From Bacteroidota bacterium (GTDB taxonomy: Bacteria > Bacteroidota > Bacteroidia > Chitinophagales > UBA2359), in contig JAHDBT010000006.1 of assembly GCA_020630215.1 (NCBI GenBank), forward strand, positions 1-36,888: DNA of 36,888 bases, given 5' to 3'. Position numbers and translations under genes: made by a program. Position 1 is the first letter of the stretch. Every line of letters starts with the position of its first letter. Shown here piece by piece: positions 16,460 through 26,043 of this stretch. The notes beneath the pieces are model-generated. The model was not told where the DNA came from. It saw only the letters and a list, made by a program, of their open reading frames with translations, and did not search any database.

Positions 16460-17905
16460 ATGAAAAAAATATTACTAGGCATTAGTTTATTGCTAGTATT
16501 ACTAGTTGTTGTATTAGCAGTTAATACACTGCGCTTTAGCTCTAAACAAATAAATGCTGCACCAGCAAGCTTACCTGCCATTAATGAAGCAGTTGTACAA
16601 AAGCTTGCCGAATCGGTACGTATTCAAAACATCTCTTACGATGATACTTCTACGAGAGATCATGCAGCGTTTAAAAAAATGGATCAGTTTTTAATCGATC
16701 ACTATCCATTATGTGAGGCAAATTTACAAAAGGAAACGGTTGGCGATTACAGCCTGTTGTATACTTGGAAGGGAAGTAATCCGAAATTAAAACCTGCTTT
16801 ATTAATGGCACATTTGGATGTAGTGCCTTTTGAAAATGAAAAAAATTGGGAAAAACCACCTTTTAGCGGATTAGTAGAAGATGGAATGATATGGGGGAGA
16901 GGTACGCTAGATGATAAATGCTCGGTACTAGGTATTTTGGAAGCGGTAGAATTGTTGTTGCAAGAAAAATTTAACCCACAACGCACTACCTACCTAGCCT
17001 TTGGTTACGACGAAGAAGTGTATGGCAGCGGCGCAGCACAAATAGCAGCACTATTAAAACAAAGAGGCATTCAGTTAGATTTTGTATTAGACGAAGGTTT
17101 AGTAATTACCCAAGGAATGATGCCCGGTATTGACGACCCCATTGCTTTAATAGGCATTAGCGAAAAAGGATTTGCCAATATAGAACTAAGTGTACAAAGT
17201 GCAGGCGGTCATTCGTCGATGCCACCTAAAGAAACAGCAATAGGTATTTTAAGCAATGCCGTAGCCGCAGTAGAAGCCAATCCAATGCCGCAAAAAATAG
17301 GCGGGCCTGTTAAAATGATGTTTGATTATGCGGGTCCAGAAATGGGTTTTCCTTTAAAAACGGTTATCGCCAACCGATGGTTATTTGGAAGTATTTTAAA
17401 ATCGCAACTCGCTAATGGAGCTTCTACTAATGCAACTACCCGCACTACAACTGCGCCTACGATGCTGCAAGGAAGTAAAAAAGCCAATGTATTGCCCTCG
17501 GAAGCAAAAGCCGTCATCAATTTCCGCATTTTGCCTGGCGAAACAACTGCCGATGTACTTGCCCATGTAAAAAACGCCGTAGCTGATAAACGAGTGCAAG
17601 TACAAGCCGTAGGTGCACCCTCCGAGCCAGCACCCATTGCGTCTATTGAGTCGGAAGCTTACGAAGCTATTGCAACAACTATTCGCCAAGTATTTGAAAA
17701 TGTAGCCGTTGCGCCCGCCTTAACGGTTGCTACAACCGATTCTCGTAAATATGTAGCTATTGCCGACAATGTATACCGCTTTTTGCCCGTAACCCTAACT
17801 AGCGAAGACCTCAGCCGAATTCACGGTGCGAATGAACGCATTAGTGTAGCTGCCTACAAAAAAGTGATTCAATATTATTACCAACTGATTAAAAATGTAA
17901 ATTAG
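16460..17905 (+). CDS. membrane-anchored M20 family metallopeptidase (PM20D1/carboxypeptidase S-like)
   Basis: This is a di-zinc M20 peptidase that would cleave peptides or N-acyl amino acids. I chose the ATG at 16460, which opens directly into a hydrophobic anchor or signal segment (MKKILLGISLLLVLLVVVLA); it gives 481 residues. Zinc-site residues are visible: H118 and D120 (MAHLDVVP), D151 (GRGTLDDK), E185/E186 (YDEEVYGSG), D211 (LDEG) and H455 (RIHGANE). The dimerisation lid has GGHSSMP. The long form with a membrane segment is most like the carboxypeptidase S/PM20D1 branch; the substrate is unknown. It is a single gene, convergent with porV across a shared terminator. Confidence 0.88.
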   Translation: MKKILLGISLLLVLLVVVLAVNTLRFSSKQINAAPASLPAINEAVVQKLAESVRIQNISYDDTSTRDHAAFKKMDQFLIDHYPLCEANLQKETVGDYSLLYTWKGSNPKLKPALLMAHLDVVPFENEKNWEKPPFSGLVEDGMIWGRGTLDDKCSVLGILEAVELLLQEKFNPQRTTYLAFGYDEEVYGSGAAQIAALLKQRGIQLDFVLDEGLVITQGMMPGIDDPIALIGISEKGFANIELSVQSAGGHSSMPPKETAIGILSNAVAAVEANPMPQKIGGPVKMMFDYAGPEMGFPLKTVIANRWLFGSILKSQLANGASTNATTRTTTAPTMLQGSKKANVLPSEAKAVINFRILPGETTADVLAHVKNAVADKRVQVQAVGAPSEPAPIASIESEAYEAIATTIRQVFENVAVAPALTVATTDSRKYVAIADNVYRFLPVTLTSEDLSRIHGANERISVAAYKKVIQYYYQLIKNVN

Positions 17906-17974
17906 CTTTTGTAGAGGGGAGCATGTTTTTTAGCATGTATTTTTGTAGCAGGTAAACAGCATAACCATTAAATA

Positions 17975-18011
17975 AAAAAGGACTTTAAGCATTACACTTA
18001 AAGTCCTTTTT
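17975..18011. terminator. bidirectional terminator between M20 peptidase and porV
   Basis: AAAAAGGACTTTAAG (17975-17989) pairs perfectly with CTTAAAGTCCTTTTT (17997-18011) around CATTACA. The arms start with A and end with T, so the stem works on both strands. It lies between two converging genes, 70 nt after the peptidase stop and 38 nt after the porV stop. Confidence 0.9.
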
Positions 18012-18048
18012 AGGGTTTAGTTTTACGATGTGTTTTAGAAGGAGGATA

Positions 18049-19242
18049 TTATAAATCCGCATCCTTAATGTTTCCATCAAAATCGAAGGAAAGCGAGAAA
18101 CGCAACGTATTATCTAACGGATTACGTTGATTAGAGGTTGGTACGATATAAGAGAAGTTTAATCCAAATACGCTATAGCGTAAACCTAGTCCTAAAGTAA
18201 TGTATTTACGATTACCTTTTAAGCTATGCTCGTTAAAGTGTCCTACACGTACAGCAAACTGCTCATTGTACCAATATTCTACTCCAAAAGAGTACATTAA
18301 TTCTTGCATTTCTTCAGATGCGCCACCGGGGGCATCGCCAAAAGAGCCAAACATACCACTTAATAATGGTTTTTTACGATACTCACCAGTAGTATCCATC
18401 GGGTCTGGTGTAGGTACCATTAGTTTGTTAATATCGGCAGAAACTAAAATAGAGTTGTAATCGTCGATATACATTTTGTAGCCAACGCCAATGCCAAAGT
18501 TAATAGGAATAAAATCCCGTGTTTCGTCTTCGGTGTAAGATACCTTGTTGCCAATATTGGTAATTGCGCTACCAATGGTTAAGCGACTTCCGCCAGGCAT
18601 TAAGTCTAAGTCTTTTTCGTAGTAAAACGATACATCTGCGGCAACAGCTTGTGCTGCTTTAATAATATTACCACTACCAACTTCTTGTCCTCTAGCTAAA
18701 TCAGACCGTACATATTTAAGGGTAATTCCGGTAGAAAAGTTAGGACTTAATTTACGGGCATAAGCTAAATCAAAAGCAAATTCATTAGGGTTGTATTCGC
18801 CAATATCGTCTCCGTCAATATTGGTAAATTTAATATTACCTAATGAAAAATAGCGCAATGATAAACCGATACTTTGTAAGTCGTTTATTTTTTTATAGCC
18901 ACTAAGGTGGGCAATATAAATATCGTCTACTAATTCTCGTAGCCAGGGCGTATAGGTTAAACTAATGCCTATTTCTTTTTTAGCAAAAGCCAGCTTAGAA
19001 CCATTATGGTAAATAGATGCACCGTCAGGGTCTGTTGCTAGGCCAACATCTCCCATACCGCCTGTTCGTCCGTCGGGGTTAATACGTAAAAAAGGTATCG
19101 AAGTGAAAACCGTGTTTACTCTACCGTCTAAATCGTTGGTACTAATTTGTGCTTGTACTACTGTTGTTTCTAAAGTCAATAATAAGCCTACAAGAACTAG
19201 AAGTGTTGCTTTAAAAACACAACGTTTCATGGTATAATTCAT
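18049..19242 (-). CDS. porV: type IX secretion outer-membrane protein PorV
   Basis: PorV is a 14-stranded FadL-type barrel that shuttles cargo from the T9SS translocon to the attachment complex at the outer membrane. The protein (397 residues from the ATG at 19242; another in-frame ATG at 19230) begins with a signal peptide ending near VVQA-Q. It then shows the PorV/PorQ pattern: FLRINPDGRTGGMGDVGLATDPDG, YHNGSKLAFAKKEIGISLTYTPWLRELVDD. The C-terminal end is rich in alternating hydrophobic residues (LNFSYIVPT, LRFSLSFDF). The start at 19287 would put 15 extra residues before the signal peptide. No other T9SS gene is near, normal for porV. A possible promoter box lies at 19368-19375. Confidence 0.88.
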   Translation of the reverse strand: MNYTMKRCVFKATLLVLVGLLLTLETTVVQAQISTNDLDGRVNTVFTSIPFLRINPDGRTGGMGDVGLATDPDGASIYHNGSKLAFAKKEIGISLTYTPWLRELVDDIYIAHLSGYKKINDLQSIGLSLRYFSLGNIKFTNIDGDDIGEYNPNEFAFDLAYARKLSPNFSTGITLKYVRSDLARGQEVGSGNIIKAAQAVAADVSFYYEKDLDLMPGGSRLTIGSAITNIGNKVSYTEDETRDFIPINFGIGVGYKMYIDDYNSILVSADINKLMVPTPDPMDTTGEYRKKPLLSGMFGSFGDAPGGASEEMQELMYSFGVEYWYNEQFAVRVGHFNEHSLKGNRKYITLGLGLRYSVFGLNFSYIVPTSNQRNPLDNTLRFSLSFDFDGNIKDADL

Positions 19243-19367
19243 GATTGATCGAATTTTAATTACTCCGTTTTTCAACGGAAATGCCATTTCTTAAAAAATG
19301 TACATTTGCTACATAGGCAGGAGGCTAAATTTTAGGTTAAACAAAATAAATTTAATGTTAATTTTAA

Positions 19368-19375
19368 CAAAATTA
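19368..19375 (-). promoter_or_regulatory. possible -7 box for porV
   Basis: On the minus strand this reads TAATTTTG, matching TAnnTTTG, about 126 nt before the porV ATG. I see no clear -33 TTTG at the right distance, so the call rests on one box. The rest of the 19288-19613 spacer shows no gene. Confidence 0.3.
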
Positions 19376-19613
19376 CACATAATATTTAGGATAAAGAACA
19401 GTAAGCATTAATAATTTGTTATTCGCACTACAATTTTGGGCAATGCCCGCTAAATAAGCCCTTGTTTGCTTATAAAGCTTTGGTGTTACTGTACTTTTAC
19501 CCATAGGCTTCTATTTATAGTAGGATATTACGGCGTTTTGGTTGCTTCGGATGGTGAATAAATATAATTTTTAAAAAGCTTGATGCTTATGAAATGTTTT
19601 ATCACTTTCGCTT

Positions 19614-19775
19614 AGTGGTTTGTCAAGTTAATAGTGTTAAGTTGCTTTTGAGTGAGTTTTGTTTCTTAGCAAGGCGCAAAACGCAGGCCTAGCCTAAGCT
19701 ACGGCGAGTATTTGCAACGCCGCTAGGGAGCAAAAATCGCCAAAACAACTAACATAATTGACTTGACAGACCACT
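19614..19775. mobile_element. 162-bp MITE-like snap-back element, copy 1
   Basis: The ends are imperfect inverted repeats: AGTGGTTTGTCAAGTTAAT on the left, and AGTGGTCTGTCAAGTCAAT when the right end is read in reverse. The whole element folds back on itself with only scattered mismatches. The centre carries the family core AAGGCGCAAAACGCAG...CGAGTATTTGCAACGCCGC (19671-19723). The sequence is identical over all 162 bp to 29038-29199. It codes for nothing. Its right edge falls inside the TAA stop codon of the sensor kinase gene at 19775-19777. Confidence 0.85.
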
Positions 19776-22345
19776 TAGGTTTGAGCCGTTAAATTTTTAT
19801 TAATAGTAAAGTAAAAAGTTGTGCCAACTTCTTGCTCTGATTCTACCCATATTTTTCCTTCGTGTTGTTCCACAATTTTTTTACAAAGTGCTAATCCTAT
19901 GCCAGTTCCTTCGTATTCGGTGCTATTGTGTAATTTTCTAAATAGTAAAAAAATGCGTTGGTGATAATCTGGAGATATTCCAATGCCATTATCTGTTACA
20001 CTAAATAACCAATTGTTGGCTTGTTCTTTTGCGGTAATTGTTACTTTAGGAGGTAGGTTGGGTTTATTAAATTTTATAGCATTCGCAATTAAATTTTGAA
20101 ACAGTTGCCTTAGTTGTGTAAAATCGCCTTTAATGGCAGTTGGTAAATTATCCATAACAATATCGGCTTTTTTTTCTATAATATTTACCTGTATTTCACT
20201 TACCACTACTTGTACAACTTCGGCAATGTTAATGGTGCTAATTTTTCGGTTTTGGGTATTTACACGCGAATAATTGAGTAGGTCTTCTATTAGGGCTTTC
20301 ATATTTTGGGTAGCTCCAATTACAAAGTTGAGGTACTCGTGTTCTTCGCCGTTAAGTTTTTCTTTTGCCGAGTTTTGCAGCAATTGCGAAAAGCCAACAA
20401 TAGAGCGCATTGGCGCTTTTAAATCGTGCGAAGCGAGATAGGCAAAATTTTCGAGTTGCATATTAGAATTAATGTATTTGTGCAACTCTTCATTTTTTTT
20501 GTTAAGGGTATTTACTTGTGCGAGTATAATGTGTTCTTTTTCTTTAATTTGACTTAAATCCTTAATAATAACTAAGGTGAATTTTTGTTCTTTTAAAAAA
20601 ATAGGGGTGAAAATTACTTGTGTCCAAAATATTTCCTTGCTAGGCTTTTTAAATTGCCATTCAAAGCTAATTGTTGTCCAGTTTTTGTGATACAGCGTCA
20701 TTAGTTCATGCAGTTTATCTTTCGAGCTGCTTCCATCTGCTTGTTTTATAGGACTGGCATCTAGCATATTAGTACCCATAAAATCGCTGATAGAAATATC
20801 CATCATTTCTAAAAACTTCTCGTTGCATTCAATAGGACGTTTTGTTTTTTCGGTATCTAAAATGGCAAAACCTAATGGGCTATTATGAAACAGTGATTTG
20901 TAGTAAGATTCTCTTTCTCGTAAGGCGTTTTCGGCAACTTTCAGGGAAGAAATATCGGTAATCGTTGCAATGTTTTCTATTAAATTACCTGCTTTATCTG
21001 ATAGGCGTGTTACATTAATAACAGCATAGCCAAAGCTGCCATCTTTTCTAATAAAACGATGTTCAAATCCTACATTGGGTACTTTTTTTAATGTTTTAGC
21101 AATGAAAACAGATTTCGCATAATCTTCAAAGTACAAAATATCGGTTACTTTTTTGCCAATAATCTCTTCCCTACTATATCCCGTCATTTTACAAAAGGCA
21201 TCGTTACACTTTTGAAAAATATCTTCTTTTTCCATTATAATACCAGACTGATTGTTTTCAAAAATACTTCTGTAACGCTGTTCTCGTGCTGCTAATTCAT
21301 TTAAGGCTTTTTTCTTTTCGGTAACATTAGTTGCTACACTTAACAGGCCTATTGCTTGTCCGTTATCATCGTAAATAGTTGTTTTAATAGTTTCTAATAT
21401 CAAATGTTTTCCGTTCTTATTGAGGAGTACTTCTTCTACAATATCACTTTCTAATTGTTGGCTAAAAATACGATTATCGTTTGTTTGAATTGCCTTACTA
21501 AAAGAGCTATTTGGAAATAAATCACTTAATTTTTTACCTAGCATATCTTGTATCGACATGCCCCAAATATTGGCAAACGATTGGTTTAGATAAGTAAATG
21601 CCCCTTCGTTGTTTTTGGCAAAAATATAATGCGGATTTAAATCGGCTATTTGCTGTAAAAACTGTTCGCTTTTTTGTTTTCCTTTCTTGTAAGTTTCGGT
21701 ATCTTTTCTAAATAAATAAATATTAATATAAATTAAACATATTGAAGTGATGCCTGAAATTAAATCTCCAATCATTTTTTCCTCAGAAAATTGATTTAAT
21801 ATTTTGTAAAGTAAAACGGTATAGGTAATGTACGTAGCTACAGCCATTATTGCATTAAAAAGGCGCAATTTAAAAGAGGTAGAAGTATAGTCAACAACAA
21901 TAAATATAGCAATAATATTTAAGGTAATGCTAAATCCAGGCCCGTCAATAAGTAATAATAAGACTTGTAGTGGGTAAACAACTAAGATAACAATAAACAG
22001 TACTAAATTGAGTTTCCCTTTTTTTAATAAAAATAAGTTGAAGATAAAATATACTTGAAAAGCAGCGGTAAATAAGGCAATACCCATAGAGGTGTATATC
22101 GCATTATAAAGCACAATTGGAAAGATGCCTATAGTAGAAAAAAGATGGATTTTATAAAAGTAATTGAGCTTAATAGCTGTTTCAGGATCGGGATGTTTAA
22201 TTGTTGCATACAGCGAGCCTATTTTGTTAGGATACTTAAACAATAGTAGAAACATACCAATAAATATTGCCAGTAAAAGCATAATGATGATGCTTTTCCC
22301 TAGGCTGGTAAGTTGCAAAGTAAAGATGGTTAAACTTGTGAGCAT
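19775..22345 (-). CDS. orphan membrane sensor histidine kinase with three PAS domains (paralogue 1)
   Basis: This is a membrane-bound histidine kinase of 856 residues. About residues 15-215 form a multi-helix membrane region. Three PAS-type sensor domains follow (about 220-340, 350-470 and 480-600; the second and third show MTGYSREEIIGKKVTDI and NEKFLEMMDISISDFMG). The HisKA dimerisation helix has the phospho-acceptor His640 in LASHDLKAPMRSIVGFSQLL, and the ATPase domain has the N box FQNLIANAIKFN, the G1 box VTDNGIGIS and the G2 box EGTGIGLALCKKIVEQHEGKI. No receiver domain is fused and no regulator gene is adjacent. It is a close paralogue of the gene at 22915. The stimulus is unknown. Confidence 0.92.
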   Translation of the reverse strand: MLTSLTIFTLQLTSLGKSIIIMLLLAIFIGMFLLLFKYPNKIGSLYATIKHPDPETAIKLNYFYKIHLFSTIGIFPIVLYNAIYTSMGIALFTAAFQVYFIFNLFLLKKGKLNLVLFIVILVVYPLQVLLLLIDGPGFSITLNIIAIFIVVDYTSTSFKLRLFNAIMAVATYITYTVLLYKILNQFSEEKMIGDLISGITSICLIYINIYLFRKDTETYKKGKQKSEQFLQQIADLNPHYIFAKNNEGAFTYLNQSFANIWGMSIQDMLGKKLSDLFPNSSFSKAIQTNDNRIFSQQLESDIVEEVLLNKNGKHLILETIKTTIYDDNGQAIGLLSVATNVTEKKKALNELAAREQRYRSIFENNQSGIIMEKEDIFQKCNDAFCKMTGYSREEIIGKKVTDILYFEDYAKSVFIAKTLKKVPNVGFEHRFIRKDGSFGYAVINVTRLSDKAGNLIENIATITDISSLKVAENALRERESYYKSLFHNSPLGFAILDTEKTKRPIECNEKFLEMMDISISDFMGTNMLDASPIKQADGSSSKDKLHELMTLYHKNWTTISFEWQFKKPSKEIFWTQVIFTPIFLKEQKFTLVIIKDLSQIKEKEHIILAQVNTLNKKNEELHKYINSNMQLENFAYLASHDLKAPMRSIVGFSQLLQNSAKEKLNGEEHEYLNFVIGATQNMKALIEDLLNYSRVNTQNRKISTINIAEVVQVVVSEIQVNIIEKKADIVMDNLPTAIKGDFTQLRQLFQNLIANAIKFNKPNLPPKVTITAKEQANNWLFSVTDNGIGISPDYHQRIFLLFRKLHNSTEYEGTGIGLALCKKIVEQHEGKIWVESEQEVGTTFYFTINKNLTAQT

Positions 22346-22476
22346 TTTTGTTGATAAATAGTTACATTCCTAAATTAAATACTTAACAATTTAAGTTAGC
22401 ATACTTAGTGATGTACTTTTGATAGATAAAAATAACTATAGATTGCAAGTGCATTATTTGGGCTTTTGAACACCTA

Positions 22477-22632
22477 AGTGAATGAGAAAAAATAAACTCC
22501 ACCACTTTGATTATTCTTTTTTCCAATGCGGCGTTGCAAATACTCGCAATAGCTCGCTATTGCTGCGTTTTGCGCCTTGCCTTGAAAAAAACAATCGCAC
22601 ACTTTGGTGGAGTTTATTTTTTTCATTTCACT
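22477..22632. mobile_element. MITE-like snap-back element, related family member
   Basis: This 156-bp element has ~30-bp inverted ends, AGTGAATGAGAAAAAATAAA... at the left and AGTGAAATGAAAAAAATAAA... at the right read in reverse, both continuing CTCCACCA. Its core (22528-22578) is the same as in the 162-bp element, in reverse orientation, but its ends differ. The apical stem GCAATAGC/GCTATTGC is perfect. TA dinucleotides flank both sides. The rest of the 569-nt spacer (22346-22914) is AT-rich and shows no gene. Confidence 0.8.
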
Positions 22633-22914
22633 AATATTTTAATAATAAATTATTAGTTACTATTCAGCATTTACTTATTGCTGAGTAGTAACGATTATAA
22701 TTAGATGAGAAACAGTTAAATAAAAAGGAGTATACACACAATTGCATTAAGCTTGTAACTTCTAGAAGATTTATTTAAAAGTTATAAGCGATTAAATTGG
22801 GGCTTAACCGAGCTATTTATGAAAACAAAAAAAATAAACTAATTTACTTTTTGCTCACTTATTTCATATAAAGTGATAACACATTTTTTTTACGAAATTG
22901 GTTTAATAAAGATA

Positions 22915-25641
22915 CTATTTTTGATCAACTTTTATGGGATTTTTTAAGGATTTATTAATGGTAAAATAAAAAGTAGTTCCTACTCCTTTAGTGGAGTTTA
23001 AATCAATTTCACCACCATGTAAGTCAATTATTCTAGCACAAATAGCCAAACCCATTCCAGAACCTTCGTACTGTAAACGGTTGTTTAGTCTTCGGAATAA
23101 AAGGAAAATTTGCTCATGATATTCGGGTGCAATTCCTATGCCATTGTCACTAACATTAAATAACCAATCATCGCTTCTTTCTTCGGCAGTAATATTTACA
23201 ATAGGGCTTACATTTTTACGACTAAACTTAATCGCATTGGCAATTAGGTTTTGAAATAGCTGTCGTATTTGGGTAAAGTCGCTATTTAGCTGAGTTGGTA
23301 AATTACTTATATTTATAGTAGCATTTTTTTCCTTAATATTGGCTTGCATTTCGTGTATTACCAATTGAACGGTTTCCTTAATATTAACGGGTATTATTTT
23401 TTGGTTAGCCGAATCAACCCGTGAGTAAGTCAATAAATCTTTTATGAGCGAACTCATGTTTTTAGTCGAATCAATAATAAATTTTAGGTAATCTCTTTCC
23501 TCTTCATTTAGTTTATCTTTAGCAGAAGCATGGAGTAATTGCGAAAAACCAACAATAGAACGTACAGGAGCTTTTAAGTCGTGAGAAGCTAAATAAGCAA
23601 AGTTTTCCAATTGCATATTCGATTCGATATACTTTCGAAGCTCATCATTTTTTTGATTAAGGGTTTTTAAGTTATTGCGAATAAGCTCTTCGGTTTGTTT
23701 TTGTTGGCTAATATCTCTTACTTGTATTAAGGTTAGTTTTTTCTCTTGTATAATAATTGGCGTAAAGGTAACCTCCGACCAAAAGGAGGTTTGAGCAGCA
23801 TCCATAAATTTCCACTGAAAACTAATATGCTCCCAATTAGTACGATATGCTTTCATAATAGCAGCGAGTTTTTCTTTCGATGACTCGTTGGCTGATTGCA
23901 TAACAGGGCTAGTTGTTAACATGTTTTCTTGAAGGGCTTCTTCCTTCGTGCGTCGGGTAAGTTGTAGCCATTTTTCGTTACATTCTAATGGAAGTTTTTG
24001 ATGTTCCGTATCTACAATTAAACAACCTAAAGGGCTATCGTTAAAGAGGGTTTTGTATTTTATTTCGCTTGCTTTTATTGCTTTTTCTGCTTCTTTCAAC
24101 ATCGTAATATCTGCAATTGTACCAATTGTTTCTCTCATTTCTCCTGATTTACTAGGAGCTTCCTTTAAGTTAATAATAGCATAGCCAATACGTCCATCTT
24201 TTCTAACAAAACGATGCTCTAACCTGATGCTTTCTGTACCCTTCGATAGGGTTTCGTCAACGAGTGCTTTAGTAGTTGTATAATCATCTGGATGCATCAC
24301 CATGTTTATCTTATTGCCAATCAATTCTGCTCTATTGTAGCCAGTCATTTTACAAAAAGCTTCGTTACAATCAGATATTTTACCTTGCTTGGCCATTAAC
24401 AAACCAAACTGATTGTTCTCAAAAATAGTACGGTAACGTTTTTCACTTCTTTCCAAAGCCAATATTGTATTTTTCCGTTCGGTAATATCTGTAGCTATAC
24501 CTAGTAAACCAATTATTTCTTTTTTACTATTATACATCGGTATTTTAATCGCCTCTAATATGCGTAATTCCTTATTCTTATCGAATGCTCTTTTTTCTGG
24601 AATATGCTTGCGTAAGCCTTTTAATAATACATCATGGTCTTCTTGTTTTGCAATTTCGCTAGTATCAGCATTCCCAAACAATTCTTCCCTTGTTAAGCCT
24701 ATTTCATTTTTATTGGTTATGCCAAATGCATCTTTAAAAGATTTACTCACAAAAGTAAATTTTCGGTTGGTATCTTTAGCATAAATAAAATGAGGATTTA
24801 AATCGGATATTTGTTGTAGGAAGTGATGACTATGGGTTAATTTTTCTTGGTTTTGTTTAAATGTTCTTTTGTATAAAACAACATTTAAAAAGGTAAAAAA
24901 CATCGCCAAAAAACCAATGAGCAAATTGCCAATAAAAGTTCTATCAAAAGGCTGTTTAATTAATTGATGAAATAAAATAGAAAAGCTCACAAAAGAAACA
25001 ATAGCTAATAGGCCGTTTAATATTTGCACAATATAATTGTCGCTTAAAATAGCTACAATTCCAAAGGTTACAACAATTACAAATAAAATGCTATAGGGGC
25101 AATCAAAAAATAAAGGGGTTACCGCTAGTAAAGGATACAATATCAAACAAATAAGGGCTATGGTAAGGTAAGAGTAGCGTTTAACCACTACAAAAGCAAT
25201 CATAAATAAAACTTCCACTAAAATGGCAATCAGCAATCCGCCCTCTGTGCCATTGATGGCAATAAACAAAATAATAGGAATAAGACTGATAACCAAAAAG
25301 AGGCTAAGATTGTAAACGATTTTAGAAGCGATTCCTCGTTCACTAATAAAAGCATTATCAAAAGTAAGTGGATTATCGGGGTTTTCTTTTCTAAATAATA
25401 AAGCAGAAATAATAAACATGGCTGCTGTTAACACCACTAAAAATAAGCTATTCGTAAGCGGAATATTGGTTAGGGAAGTTTGAAGGTTGTGGATTATTTC
25501 GTGGATGCTAGCGCTACTATTAGCCGCAACTGCAATACAAGGAATAAGCCATAATAATACAAGGCTTAAAAAGCAGTATAATAAGTGTTTTTTTTTACTG
25601 AAAAGCATAAAACAACAACTGTTTTTCTTTAATTTTTTCAT
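22915..25641 (-). CDS. orphan membrane sensor histidine kinase with three PAS domains (paralogue 2)
   Basis: This kinase shares the layout of its neighbour: an N-terminal hydrophobic region (signal-like LLYCFLSLVLLWLIPCIAVA, then about seven helices to residue ~265), three PAS domains, HisKA and ATPase. From the ATG at 25641 (908 residues) the phospho-acceptor is His687 in LASHDLKAPVRSIVGFSQLL. ATPase boxes are FQNLIANAIKFS, VSDNGIGIAPEYHEQIF and YEGSGMGLAICARII. The upstream TTG at 25650 is a less likely start. The PAS-to-kinase part is far more similar to paralogue 1 than the membrane part. It has no receiver domain and no partner gene, so the output is unknown. Confidence 0.92.
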   Translation of the reverse strand: MKKLKKNSCCFMLFSKKKHLLYCFLSLVLLWLIPCIAVAANSSASIHEIIHNLQTSLTNIPLTNSLFLVVLTAAMFIISALLFRKENPDNPLTFDNAFISERGIASKIVYNLSLFLVISLIPIILFIAINGTEGGLLIAILVEVLFMIAFVVVKRYSYLTIALICLILYPLLAVTPLFFDCPYSILFVIVVTFGIVAILSDNYIVQILNGLLAIVSFVSFSILFHQLIKQPFDRTFIGNLLIGFLAMFFTFLNVVLYKRTFKQNQEKLTHSHHFLQQISDLNPHFIYAKDTNRKFTFVSKSFKDAFGITNKNEIGLTREELFGNADTSEIAKQEDHDVLLKGLRKHIPEKRAFDKNKELRILEAIKIPMYNSKKEIIGLLGIATDITERKNTILALERSEKRYRTIFENNQFGLLMAKQGKISDCNEAFCKMTGYNRAELIGNKINMVMHPDDYTTTKALVDETLSKGTESIRLEHRFVRKDGRIGYAIINLKEAPSKSGEMRETIGTIADITMLKEAEKAIKASEIKYKTLFNDSPLGCLIVDTEHQKLPLECNEKWLQLTRRTKEEALQENMLTTSPVMQSANESSKEKLAAIMKAYRTNWEHISFQWKFMDAAQTSFWSEVTFTPIIIQEKKLTLIQVRDISQQKQTEELIRNNLKTLNQKNDELRKYIESNMQLENFAYLASHDLKAPVRSIVGFSQLLHASAKDKLNEEERDYLKFIIDSTKNMSSLIKDLLTYSRVDSANQKIIPVNIKETVQLVIHEMQANIKEKNATINISNLPTQLNSDFTQIRQLFQNLIANAIKFSRKNVSPIVNITAEERSDDWLFNVSDNGIGIAPEYHEQIFLLFRRLNNRLQYEGSGMGLAICARIIDLHGGEIDLNSTKGVGTTFYFTINKSLKNPIKVDQK

Positions 25642-25840
25642 TACACTCAATGTATTTTAAGTCAATGAATTATACTAGGTTTATAGTTTTATTACAGTTA
25701 AGAATTGGTAAAATAATAAAGAAAACTCATAAATTATAAGTTCTTCCTTAAAATTAATAAAAATAAAAAACAGGGGAAGGAGATTATTTTTTACTTTTTC
25801 ACTTTATAAAGGAGTAAAGGAATACCAAAATTTTGCCATT

Positions 25841-25966
25841 ATGAACCCTGGAAGTTTAAAAAAAAAATTTGGGAAAAAGACTTTTTTTGCTGTTCCCAAA
25901 GCAGCAGCCTTTTCGCAACCACAACCAGAAAGTACCCTAGTTACTAGTGTGCTAGAAATAACATAA
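25841..25966 (+). CDS. small hypothetical peptide, 41 residues
   Basis: A short ORF starts MNPGSLKKKFGKKTFFAVPK and continues AAAFSQPQPESTLVTSVLEIT. The first third is strongly basic and the rest uncharged with a Ser/Thr-rich end; there is no Cys and no signal peptide. The stop codon is followed at once by an intrinsic terminator, which argues for a real transcript. There is no good Shine-Dalgarno site at the right distance (GGAG lies ~27 nt upstream), which is normal for this phylum. It lies between the divergent kinase gene and the convergent methyltransferase. The charged leader plus Thr/Ser tail is reminiscent of modified-peptide precursors, but no modifying enzyme is in the window, so I give no function. 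Confidence 0.45.
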   Translation: MNPGSLKKKFGKKTFFAVPKAAAFSQPQPESTLVTSVLEIT

Positions 25967-26005
25967 AAAAGCCCACTAGTTATAAATTAACTAGCGGGCT
26001 TTTTT
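25965..26005. terminator. bidirectional terminator at 25965-26005
   Basis: AAAAAAGCCC-A-CTAGTT (25965-25981) pairs with AACTAG-C-GGGCTTTTTT (25989-26005). The single internal A-C mismatch on the plus strand becomes a G-U wobble on the minus strand. It can end the small ORF (+) and, 143 nt past its stop, the methyltransferase gene (-). Confidence 0.88.
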
Positions 26006-26043
26006 ATTTGTGCTTATGATAAAAACGAACTTTAATTCGTTGA

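Noticed and set aside
25841-25966. Calling the 41-residue ORF a RiPP or lanthipeptide precursor
   Set aside because: It has no Cys, no recognisable leader motif and no modifying enzyme or transporter beside it.
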